From the NCBI GenBank assembly GCA_947475545.1, contig CANJLL010000001.1:1-64000 (forward strand): DNA of 64,000 bases, read 5' to 3'. The notes under the pieces were generated by a model. The model worked only from the letters and a program-made list of their open reading frames with translations. It did no database searches and was not told the origin of the DNA. Position numbers and translations under genes: made by a program. Shown one piece after another: positions 47,908-56,170 of the stretch (positions are counted from its first letter, which is position 1; each line of letters opens with the position of its first letter). The DNA comes from Chloroflexota bacterium. GTDB taxonomy: Bacteria > Chloroflexota > Limnocylindria > Limnocylindrales > CSP1-4.

Positions 47908-48943
47908 CCCCGGCTCGGCCGACGCGGTCGACGACTCCGGTGCGGCCCCGGAGCGGATCCTCACCTATGCGGCGGCGCTCAACGAGGCGCTGCGCGAGGA
48001 GATGGAACGGGACGCGGCGGTGTTCTGTATCGGCGAGGATATCGGCGTCTGGGGCGGCGGAGGGATCTATGGCGTGACGCGCGGCCTGCGCGAGCTCTTC
48101 GGTTCCGAGCGGGTGCGCGACACGCCGGTCTCCGAGGAAGGCATCGTGGGCCTGAGCGTCGGCGCGGCGCTGGTCGGCCTCCGCCCGGTCGCCGAGATCA
48201 TGTATGCCGACTTCCTGACCCTGGCGATGGATCCGATCGTCAACCAGGCGGCCAAGGCGCGCTACATGTTCGGGGGCCAGGCCGCCGTCCCGATGGTGCT
48301 CCGAACCAACAATGGCGCGCCGGGCGGGAAGGCCGCGCAGCACTCGCAGTCTCTGGAAACCTGGTTCATGCACATCCCGGGCCTGAGGGTGGTCACCCCG
48401 GCGACGCCGTACGACGCGAAGGGCCTGCTCAAGTCAGCCATCCGGGACGAGAACCCGGTGATCTTCTTCGAGCACAAGCGGCTCTACTCCCTGAAGGGTC
48501 CGGTGCCGGCCGAGGACTACACGGTTCCCATCGGGGTCGCCAGCGTCCGCCGGCTGGGCAAGCACGTGACGGTGGTCGCCAGCCAGTTGCTCGTCGGGCA
48601 GGCGCTGGATGCCGCGGCCACCCTGGCCGAGGAGGGGATCGAGCTCGAGGTCATCGATGTCCGGACGATCAGCCCGCTCGACATGGCGACCATCAGCGCA
48701 TCGGTCCGGAAGACGGGGCGCCTCGTGATCGCGCACGAGGCGAACCGGACGGCCGGCTGGGGCGCCGAGGTCGCGGCCCGGGTCGCCGAGCTCGACTTCC
48801 ATTACCTCGACGCGCCGATCCTGCGGGTCGCGGCCAAGGACGCTCCGATCCCCTTCAGCGAGGCGCTGGAGCGGGCGGTCCTCCCGCAGACGGCCGAGAT
48901 CGTCGCGGCCGCCCGGGCACTCGTCTCCGATCAGGCCGGGTAG
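47900..48943 (+). CDS. 2-oxoacid/acetoin dehydrogenase E1 beta
   Basis: 347 residues from ATG 47900, 8 bp inside the E1 alpha gene. GEDIGVWGGGGIYGVTRGL, DTPVSEEGIVGLSVGAALVG and HSQSLETWFMHIPGLRVVTP are typical of the transketolase-like E1 beta (AcoB/PdhB). With E1 alpha it decarboxylates a 2-oxoacid or acetoin. The 3' end overlaps the convergent M81 gene by 13 bp. Confidence 0.93.
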   Translation: MHSPGSADAVDDSGAAPERILTYAAALNEALREEMERDAAVFCIGEDIGVWGGGGIYGVTRGLRELFGSERVRDTPVSEEGIVGLSVGAALVGLRPVAEIMYADFLTLAMDPIVNQAAKARYMFGGQAAVPMVLRTNNGAPGGKAAQHSQSLETWFMHIPGLRVVTPATPYDAKGLLKSAIRDENPVIFFEHKRLYSLKGPVPAEDYTVPIGVASVRRLGKHVTVVASQLLVGQALDAAATLAEEGIELEVIDVRTISPLDMATISASVRKTGRLVIAHEANRTAGWGAEVAARVAELDFHYLDAPILRVAAKDAPIPFSEALERAVLPQTAEIVAAARALVSDQAG

Positions 48944-50511
48944 GTCGCCTCGGGCTCGAAGGGATACTGCGGCCGTCGGCGGCGCTGGTAGGTGAAGTAC
49001 GACAGGTCGGCGGTGGTGACGCCCGGCGTGTTGACCAGGATGACCTCGCCGGCGATCGGCTGGTAGGCCGGACGCGGCGAAACGACGCCCTTGGCGACCA
49101 CGATCCGGTACGTCTCCGGATGGATCCCCGCGCTGTACATCTGGTAGCGCGAGGTGTTGCCGGTCCGCTTCGTGGTCAGCAGCAGCGTGTGGCCGTCCGT
49201 CGTGTCCAGGCGGACGGACGGGCCGGCATGGAAGAAGCGGATGCCGCCGTGGGTGACGCCCGGGTCCTCCCATGAGCCGTCCGTGATGGTCCGGACCGTG
49301 CCCGTGACGCGCACCGGGCGGCCGTGCATGTCGTCCGTCTTGGCCCCCACGTCCAGGGTGATCTCCGCGCCGACGCCGGCCGCCACGCAGGCCGCGACGC
49401 AACCGGGGTCGTACAGGGTCTGGAGGAGCGACGTGATCCCCAGCCGCTGCGCCTCGGCCAGGATGAACGTCGAGTCCGCCGCGCCGCCGCCGCCGATGTT
49501 GTCGCCCACGTCCATCAACACGATGGGGCCGTGCCGGGCCGCCTTGTCGTCGGCCGAGACGGCCGGTGCCGCCAGCGGCGAGCCGTCGGCCGGGACCTCG
49601 TCGACCTCGCCGAGCGGGCGCGGGCCGCGGTAGTGCCGGACCGCCGTCTCGAGTGCCTCGCGCACTGACGAGACCGGCTTGTTCAGCTCGGCCCGCTTCT
49701 CCCACGCTCGCTTCGCCATCCACTGGGCGGCGTCCCGTGCGGCGTCCATGTCCCCGTCGGCGATGGCGATCCAGGCCATCCCCATCTGCGGGACGTCGGC
49801 CCACGGGTAGCCCTCGGCGATGCTCGTGTCGAGGATGCCCGGGCGATCGTTGGCCGCGACACAGTCCGCGACGAGGCCGCGCATGGGCTCCTCGCCGGTG
49901 AACTGGCGGACGATGTTGACGACGAGTGGCGGCGTCTCGATCCACTGGACCGGGTGGATCTCGCCCTTGGCCATCCGGTAGAGCAGCTCGGCGCACTTGC
50001 GGCTGCGCGGCTTGGGATCGAGATGCGGGTTGGTACGCCAGACCATCGTGATGTCCGCCGCCTCGACCAGGCGCCTCGAGACGTTGCCGTGCATGTCGAG
50101 GGTCCCGCCGATCGGCACGCCCGGGCCGACGATGGCGCGCACCTGCTCGGCGAAGGCCGCGTCCATGTCCGGGTACTCCTCGGAGACGGCGGCGCCGTGG
50201 TTGGCGATCAGGACGCCGTCCCACGGGCCCTGGTCGCGGAGCATCCCGAACATCTCCGTCGTGAGCCGGTCGTAGGCGTCCCTGGTGATCGTGGCGAGCG
50301 GCCCCGTCTGGGCCCACATGAGCGGCACCGCCTCGAAGCCCAGCTCCTTCGCCGCCTGGAGGTAGCCGGCGATCGTGTACAGGGACTCGCCGAAGGTGTC
50401 GACGATCTGCTGTCCGCGGAGGATGTCCGAGGCCTCGAACTGGGCGTAGTCGGTGGGCACCTTCGAGAACGTGTTCGTCTCGTGCGAGATGCCGAGGATC
50501 GCGAAGCGCAT
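48931..50511 (-). CDS. M81-family (MlrC-like) metallopeptidase, copy 2
   Basis: 526 residues from ATG 50511 (MRFAILGISHETNTFSK) with agggaga upstream; an open extension to 50610 is not supported. WDGVLIANHGAAVSEEYPD, GGTLDMHGNVS and TNPHLDPK carry the zinc ligands. IVLMDVGDNIGGGGAADS is the second-domain signature. It ends FEPEATYPA, nearly matching copy 3 (FEPEATYD), so copies 2 and 3 are closer to each other than to copies 1 and 4. Last gene of a three-gene minus-strand set. Confidence 0.9.
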   Translation of the reverse strand: MRFAILGISHETNTFSKVPTDYAQFEASDILRGQQIVDTFGESLYTIAGYLQAAKELGFEAVPLMWAQTGPLATITRDAYDRLTTEMFGMLRDQGPWDGVLIANHGAAVSEEYPDMDAAFAEQVRAIVGPGVPIGGTLDMHGNVSRRLVEAADITMVWRTNPHLDPKPRSRKCAELLYRMAKGEIHPVQWIETPPLVVNIVRQFTGEEPMRGLVADCVAANDRPGILDTSIAEGYPWADVPQMGMAWIAIADGDMDAARDAAQWMAKRAWEKRAELNKPVSSVREALETAVRHYRGPRPLGEVDEVPADGSPLAAPAVSADDKAARHGPIVLMDVGDNIGGGGAADSTFILAEAQRLGITSLLQTLYDPGCVAACVAAGVGAEITLDVGAKTDDMHGRPVRVTGTVRTITDGSWEDPGVTHGGIRFFHAGPSVRLDTTDGHTLLLTTKRTGNTSRYQMYSAGIHPETYRIVVAKGVVSPRPAYQPIAGEVILVNTPGVTTADLSYFTYQRRRRPQYPFEPEATYPA

Positions 50512-50587
50512 CGGGGTCTCCCTGGCGTGGTCGGTCAGCAGAAGTTCGTCGTGGGCCCGTGCGGCACCAGCCGCTCCATCTCGACGC

Positions 50588-51421
50588 CTACCAGATTGTC
50601 CACCCGCCATCGACGATGAGGATCTGGCCGGTCACGTAGCCGGAGGCCGGCGAGGCGAGGAAGACGGCGGTGCCCGCGTACTCCTCCTGGGTGCCCACCC
50701 GGCGCATCGGGATCTCTTCGTGCAGGAAGCGGGTCATCCGCGCGTCCTCGGCCTGGCGCTCCTCGTCGGTCAGCGCCGCCGCCGCCCGGGCCTGATCCTC
50801 GGCACTGAGGCCGAAGCCCACCGCGCCGGCGATCCCACCCGGGCTCATGGAGTTCACGGTCACCCCGTACGGGGCCAGGCGGACCGCCAGGTGGCGCGTG
50901 ATGCCGTGGATCCCGTGCTTGCTGGTCACGTAGTGGGGCTTGTCCCAGCCGGCGGGGTAGAGGTGCGGCTTGCCGGCGATGCTGCCGTAGACCGACCCGA
51001 TGTTGATGATCCGGCCCCAGCCGCGGTCCCGCATCGCCGGCCCAAAGGCCTGGCACATCCGGAAGGGGGCGACGAGGTTGGTGTCGATGACCGACCGGAA
51101 CTTCTCGATCGGCATCGTGTCCCACGGGTCGGCCGGCATGACGGCCGCGTTGTTGACGAGGATGTCGATCCGCCCAGCTGCCGCCTGCAGGGCCAGCACA
51201 TCCTCCTCGACCGTCACGTCTGCCAGGACGATCTCGCAGGTGCCGCCGCCGGCGGCGATGACGCCCTGGACCTCCTCGAGGGGTCCCGGCCGCCGGCCGC
51301 AGATGACGACGTCGGCGCCGGCCTCGGCCAGCCCCAACGCGATGCCGCGCCCCAGCCCCGTCCCGCCCCCGGTCACCAGGGCCCGCTTGCCCTCCAGGCT
51401 CAGGAGATGGTGGCTCTTCAT
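50588..51421 (-). CDS. SDR-family oxidoreductase
   Basis: 277 residues. TGGGTGLGRG cofactor motif (17-26), NNAAVMPADPW, catalytic Ser143, Tyr164 and Lys168 (YVTSK), and SGYVTGQILIVDGGWTIW at the C-terminus. Classical glucose-1-dehydrogenase/3-oxoacyl reductase-like SDR sandwiched between two M81 genes and probably acting on the hydroxy product they release. Confidence 0.9.
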   Translation of the reverse strand: MKSHHLLSLEGKRALVTGGGTGLGRGIALGLAEAGADVVICGRRPGPLEEVQGVIAAGGGTCEIVLADVTVEEDVLALQAAAGRIDILVNNAAVMPADPWDTMPIEKFRSVIDTNLVAPFRMCQAFGPAMRDRGWGRIINIGSVYGSIAGKPHLYPAGWDKPHYVTSKHGIHGITRHLAVRLAPYGVTVNSMSPGGIAGAVGFGLSAEDQARAAAALTDEERQAEDARMTRFLHEEIPMRRVGTQEEYAGTAVFLASPASGYVTGQILIVDGGWTIW

Positions 51422-51437
51422 CTGGTGCCCCCTCCGC

Positions 51438-52943
51438 TCAGTCGTAGGTCGCCTCGGGCTCGAACGGCAGCATCGGCCGGCGCCGATGCTGGTAGTTGAA
51501 CCGGCGCATGTTCGAAGCAGCCAGCCCAGGGGTGTCCACCTCGATGAAGCCGCTGGCCATCGGGTAGCCGTCGCGCGTCGAGTAGACCGCCTTCGAGACG
51601 ATGATGCGGTGGTTTGCCGCGTCGACGCCCAGCGCCGCGTACTGGCCCGCACCCGCCGCCGGCACGGACTGCGTCGTGAGCAGGACCGTGCCGCCGTCGT
51701 CCAGGTCCACGATCGTGGAGGGGCCGGCATCGAAGGAGACCCAGCCGCCGCTCGCCTTGCGGTCCTCCCACGCGTCCACGCCCGCGGCGCGCGTGACGCC
51801 GCGGATCCGGACCGGTGGCCCGTAGATGGGGTCGGTCTTGCCGCCGACGTCCAGGTCCACCCGGCCACCCACCGTCCAGGTCGCCGCCACCGCAGCGGCG
51901 TCCCACACCGACAGCAGGAACGACGGGACCCGCAGCCGCATCAGCGCGTCCAGCAGGATCACGGAATCGCCGGGCGTGCCCGCGCCCACGTTGTCCCCCA
52001 CGTCCAGGAGGACGACCGGGCGGGGGTCGGGGTTGGCTAGCGCCTGGCGGATGGCCTCCTCGGGCGTCGGCGCGACCGCGTCGCACTGCTCCCGCATCTC
52101 CCAGGCCAGCCGGGCGAGGCGTCGCGCGCCCGCCCGGGCCAGCTCCGCGTTCCCGTCGGCGATGGCGATGAACGCCATGCCCATGTGGGGGACGTCGGCG
52201 TATGGGAAGCCCTCGCCGATGCTCGCCGAGAGCATGCCCGGCTCCGCTTCGAGGCTGCGCGCCGCGGCGAGGAACGTCTTCATGGGGTCCTCGATGGTCC
52301 CCTGCAGCAGGATGTTCAGCGCGAGCGGCGGGTTCTCCACCGCCTGGACCGGCGAGATCTCGCCGCGGACCGTGCGCGCGATCAACTCGGCGCATTGCAT
52401 CGCCCGGAGCGCCGCATCCACGTGCGGGTTGGTCTGCCAGGCCAGGGTCACCGTGGCCGGCGCAATCTGGGCGGGTGACAGGTTGCCGTGCGTGTCCACG
52501 ACCACCCCAATGGGGACATCCGGGCCGACGGCGGCCCTGACGCGCCGGATCAGCTCGGCGTCGGCGTCGGGGTACGCCTCCGACACGCTGGCGCCGTGCT
52601 GCGCCATCAGGATCCCGTCGAACGGGCCCTGTTCGGCCAGGGCGGCAAGGATGTGCGAGGAGACCTTCTCGAAGGCGGCGGCGCTGATCGTCCCGCTGGG
52701 CGGGGTGGTGGCAAACACCAGCGGCACCACCTCCACGCCCGGCAGGCTGGTGCCGGCGGCATGGAACCCGGCGACAGTGGTCTTGGCCCCGGCGTGGACG
52801 TTCCACAGCTGCTGGCCGGTGATGATCCCCACGATGCTCGACTGGGCAGCTCCCACCGGCATCACCGGGAAGCTGTCGGGCCCCGTCGGGTTTGGCGAGA
52901 ACGTGTTCGTCTCGTGCAGCAGGCCAAGGGCCGCCAGGCGCAT
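51438..52943 (-). CDS. M81-family (MlrC-like) metallopeptidase, copy 3
   Basis: 501 residues, MRLAALGLLHETNTFSPNPT. FDGILMAQHGASVSEAYPD, GVVVDTHGNLS and TNPHVDAA are the metal motifs; VVLLDVGDNVGAGTPGDS is the second-domain loop. First gene of the M81-SDR-M81 set, divergent from the phosphotriesterase-family gene at 53123. Confidence 0.9.
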   Translation of the reverse strand: MRLAALGLLHETNTFSPNPTGPDSFPVMPVGAAQSSIVGIITGQQLWNVHAGAKTTVAGFHAAGTSLPGVEVVPLVFATTPPSGTISAAAFEKVSSHILAALAEQGPFDGILMAQHGASVSEAYPDADAELIRRVRAAVGPDVPIGVVVDTHGNLSPAQIAPATVTLAWQTNPHVDAALRAMQCAELIARTVRGEISPVQAVENPPLALNILLQGTIEDPMKTFLAAARSLEAEPGMLSASIGEGFPYADVPHMGMAFIAIADGNAELARAGARRLARLAWEMREQCDAVAPTPEEAIRQALANPDPRPVVLLDVGDNVGAGTPGDSVILLDALMRLRVPSFLLSVWDAAAVAATWTVGGRVDLDVGGKTDPIYGPPVRIRGVTRAAGVDAWEDRKASGGWVSFDAGPSTIVDLDDGGTVLLTTQSVPAAGAGQYAALGVDAANHRIIVSKAVYSTRDGYPMASGFIEVDTPGLAASNMRRFNYQHRRRPMLPFEPEATYD

Positions 52944-53122
52944 CGCATCTCCTCCGGGTCAAGGGCCGTGTGGGACGGATCTGGGCGCTTTGGTCGGGAG
53001 CCGGGGCGCCGGTGAAGCGCGTGATGGGGATCCTCCCGCCGGATCATAGCCACCTCGCTCGTCCTCCGGCGCTCCTCTTGCGCCGTGCGCGACACTTGCC
53101 CGGTTGGTGGACGCGAGAGGAG

Positions 53123-54052
53123 ATGCCCAAGGTGACGATCATGACGGTCCTCGGGCCGATCGAGGACGACCAGCTCGGCGTCACGCAGACCCACGAGCAC
53201 CTGCTCATCAACCTGCACAAGACGGTCGCGTTCTGGAACTACGCGGCCTTCGAGGACGAGGCGCTCGCGGCCGACGAGCTGGGTGCGTTCTCCGCCGCGG
53301 GCGGTCGGTCGATCGTCGAGGTGACGACTATCGGGATCGGCCGCCAGCCCGAGGGGCTGCGCCGGATCGCCGCCGCGACGGGCGTCAATATCGTCATGGG
53401 CACCGGTTGGTACCGGGAGCCGGCGTACCCGGGCTACATCGCCCGGTCCAGCGTCAACCAGCTCGCCGACATGCTGGTCCGCGACATCGTCGAGGGCGCC
53501 GACGGGACCGGCGTCCGAGCCGGGATCATCGGCGAGATCGGCACGGAGGTGGACTTCCTGGGGCCCGCCCAGGAGCGGGTCTTCCGGGCGGCCGCGAGGG
53601 CCCAGCGACAGACGGGCGTCGCGATCAGCACGCATTGCCAGCGCACCGGCCGCCTGGGCCCGGAGCAGGTGGACCTGCTGCTGGAGGAGGGCGTGCCGCC
53701 CGACCGGATCATCATTGGCCACCACGGCGACAAGCGCCACGTGGAGCACGAGCTTGGGTTGCTGGAGCGCGGGGTCTACGTCCAGATCGACCACGTGGGG
53801 TTTCCTGACCTGCAGCCCGACGAGCAGCGGGCGCGGAACGTGAAGGCGATCATCGACGCGGGCTTCGGGGACCGGCTGCTGATCTCGCAGGACGTCTGCT
53901 TCCCACACCACCTGGAATGGTTCGGTGGGCTGGGTTACGGGCATCTCCTGCGCCGGTTCGTGCCCATGCTCAGGGAGATCGGCGTGACGCAGGGGCAGAT
54001 CGACACGGTGCTGATCGCCAACCCGGCCCGGGTGCTCTCGATCCGGCGCTAG
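53123..54052 (+). CDS. phosphotriesterase-family metal hydrolase, copy 2
   Basis: 309 residues from ATG 53123 with gagaggag upstream. THEHLLINLHK (HxH), IIGEIGTEVDF with Glu as bridging ligand, ISTHCQRTG, IIIGHHGDK and LISQDVCFPHH (metal Asp) match the PTE family. Standard length, unlike the longer copy at 27251. Lactonase-like activity is plausible. It stands alone and is divergent from the M81-SDR-M81 set. Confidence 0.9.
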   Translation: MPKVTIMTVLGPIEDDQLGVTQTHEHLLINLHKTVAFWNYAAFEDEALAADELGAFSAAGGRSIVEVTTIGIGRQPEGLRRIAAATGVNIVMGTGWYREPAYPGYIARSSVNQLADMLVRDIVEGADGTGVRAGIIGEIGTEVDFLGPAQERVFRAAARAQRQTGVAISTHCQRTGRLGPEQVDLLLEEGVPPDRIIIGHHGDKRHVEHELGLLERGVYVQIDHVGFPDLQPDEQRARNVKAIIDAGFGDRLLISQDVCFPHHLEWFGGLGYGHLLRRFVPMLREIGVTQGQIDTVLIANPARVLSIRR

Positions 54053-54172
54053 GCCGAAGGCGCACCGGGCTCGCCGACCTGTTCGATGCGCCTCGTCGGC
54101 TGCTGCGAATGGTCGCGCGGGTATCCTGCTTCGACGCGATCTACGCCATTACCGTGAGCGAGAGGGGCGGAC

Positions 54173-55102
54173 ATGGCGATCCCGGATTTCCAGTCTCTGA
54201 TGTTGCCGCTCCTGCGACTCACGGCGGACGGTGCTGAGCACTCGTTGTCCGCGAGCATCGAGTCGCTGGCGGTCGAGTTCAAGCTGTCGGATGCGGAGCG
54301 AGCGCAGCTCAATCCGGCCGGACGTGCACGCACCTTCTACAACCGGGTGGCTTGGGCATCCACCTACCTCCGGGCCGCCCAGATTCTTGAAAGCACCGGC
54401 TGGGGTCGCTTCCGGATCACGGAACGCGGGAAGTCGTTGCTCGCGACGCCACCAGCCAGGATCGACATCGCGTTTCTGATGAAGTACCCGGACTACAAGG
54501 CCAAGGCATCTGCGGGCGGGTCAGGCAAGCCGGGTGGTGGTGCGGAACCTGTCGTCGGCGCGACTGACCAGACGCCCGAGGAAGCGTTCGAGGCGAACTT
54601 CCAGACCCTCCGCTCTTCGGTCGAACAGGAGCTGATCTCCCGGATCAAGTCGGCCAAGCCAGACTTTCTCGAGCGGCTCGTGGTCCAACTCCTCGTCGCC
54701 ATGGGTTATGGGGGATCGCAAGAGGACGCGGGCAAGGCCATCGGGCAGTCCGGCGATGGCGGGATTGATGGCGTGATCAAGGAGGACCGCCTCGGCCTTG
54801 ACACGATCTACCTCCAAGCCAAGCGGTGGGAGGGGACGGTCGGGCGACCGCTCGTTCAGGCGTTCGTCGGCAGCCTTGCGGGCCAGCACGCGCGCCGGGG
54901 CGTCATGATCACGACATCGGACTTCAGCGCAGATGCACGCAAGTACGTTGCGGGGATCGAGCAGCAGGTGATCTTGCTGAATGGGAGAGAACTCGCCCGG
55001 CTGATGTTCGAGTTTGGGATCGGGGTAACGCCTGTCGGCTTGCCGTACGTCCTGAAGCGGGTGGACCTCGACTATTTCGAAGAAGTCTCGGTCGCTCTGT
55101 AG
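54173..55102 (+). CDS. mrr: Mrr-like type IV restriction endonuclease
   Basis: 309 residues. The N-terminal Mrr winged-helix-like domain (MAIPDFQSLMLPLLRLTADG, then GWGRFRITERGKSLL) recognises DNA. The C-terminal PD-(D/E)xK nuclease shows LVAMGYGGSQEDAG, SGDGGIDGVIKED and IYLQAKRW, giving the catalytic Asp and the Q-x-K triad. It would cleave methylated foreign DNA. No methylase accompanies it, as expected for type IV. Codon use has more A/T at third positions than its neighbours, suggesting transfer. The 3' end overlaps the convergent dehydrogenase gene by 31 bp. Confidence 0.9.
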   Translation: MAIPDFQSLMLPLLRLTADGAEHSLSASIESLAVEFKLSDAERAQLNPAGRARTFYNRVAWASTYLRAAQILESTGWGRFRITERGKSLLATPPARIDIAFLMKYPDYKAKASAGGSGKPGGGAEPVVGATDQTPEEAFEANFQTLRSSVEQELISRIKSAKPDFLERLVVQLLVAMGYGGSQEDAGKAIGQSGDGGIDGVIKEDRLGLDTIYLQAKRWEGTVGRPLVQAFVGSLAGQHARRGVMITTSDFSADARKYVAGIEQQVILLNGRELARLMFEFGIGVTPVGLPYVLKRVDLDYFEEVSVAL

Positions 55103-56061
55103 GGCACCAGCTCCGGGGCGTCCTGATCGCCGCCCGGCTTGCCTTCGAGCAGCGTGATCAGCGCCGAGTGGTCGAGATCGCCGCCGCCGGCCGCCACCAG
55201 GTCGTCGAACTCGCCGGCCACCACCGAGAAGACCGGGAGCTCCAGACCGAGCTTCGAGGCCGTGTCGAGGATGATGTGGGCGTCCTTGGCGTGGAGCGCG
55301 GCCCGGCCGCCGGGGGTGAAGTCCCTCGCGATCATCCGACCGCCGTGGATCTCCAGGACGCGGCTGGTCGCGTAGCCACCCGTCAGCGCGGTCCGCACGA
55401 TGGCGGGATCCATGCCCGACAGGCGAGCCAGGGTCAGGCCTTCGGCGACCGCGGCAATCGTGGCACCCACGATCAGCTGGTTGCAGGCCTTGACCAGCTG
55501 GCCGGTCCCGGACCCGCCGACGTGGACAACCGTCCCGCCCATCGCCGCGAAGACCGGCCGCGCACGATCGAACGCGGCCGCGTCGCCCCCGACCATGATC
55601 GACAGGCTGCCCTCTTCGGCGCCCACCTGGCCGCCCGAGACAGGCGCGTCGAGGAGGCTGACCCCTATCCCCGCGCATCGTTCGGCCAGGGGCGGCATGG
55701 CGGTGGGATGGTGGGTACCCATGGCGGCGACGATGAGGCCATCGTGGGCGCCCGCCAGGACGCCGTCCGGCGCGTCGAGCACGGCCGCCAGGTCCTCGGT
55801 GTTGGGGACCATGACGATGACGAGATCGCTCGCCCGCGCCACGTCGGCGGGGGAGGCTGCTGCCAGCGCGCCTGCCGCGACGATCTCGGCGACGGCCGCA
55901 GCGGACCGCGAGTGGACCGCCAGCGGGTAGCCTGCGGCGAGGATCCGCCTGGCCATGGGCCGGCCCATGACGCCCAGGCCCACGAAGCCCACCCTGAGCG
56001 GGGCGGCCCGGGGGGCTCCGGCGGCGTGCGGGGCGGGGCGGGGCTCTGTGGCGCTCATCAT
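55072..56061 (-). CDS. 3-hydroxyisobutyrate dehydrogenase/tartronate semialdehyde reductase-family protein
   Basis: 329 residues from ATG 56061 or 56058; a longer open frame to 56403 would run into the divergent M81 gene. The N-terminal Rossmann motif VGFVGLGVMGRPMARRILAA, substrate motif LLDAPVSGG, GSGTGQLVKACNQLIVG with the catalytic Lys, and a C-terminal LHAKDAHI match beta-hydroxyacid dehydrogenases. It oxidises or reduces a short beta-hydroxy acid. Confidence 0.9.
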   Translation of the reverse strand: MMSATEPRPAPHAAGAPRAAPLRVGFVGLGVMGRPMARRILAAGYPLAVHSRSAAAVAEIVAAGALAAASPADVARASDLVIVMVPNTEDLAAVLDAPDGVLAGAHDGLIVAAMGTHHPTAMPPLAERCAGIGVSLLDAPVSGGQVGAEEGSLSIMVGGDAAAFDRARPVFAAMGGTVVHVGGSGTGQLVKACNQLIVGATIAAVAEGLTLARLSGMDPAIVRTALTGGYATSRVLEIHGGRMIARDFTPGGRAALHAKDAHIILDTASKLGLELPVFSVVAGEFDDLVAAGGGDLDHSALITLLEGKPGGDQDAPELVPYRATETSSK

Positions 56062-56170
56062 CCCGCAGCATGGCACACCCGGTTCACCCTTCGGTGGGTG
56101 GCTATGATCCAGTCGCGCAGCGAGCGCCCGCTCAGCGAGCGCGCGATCAGCAACTACGAGCGAGGGACCG

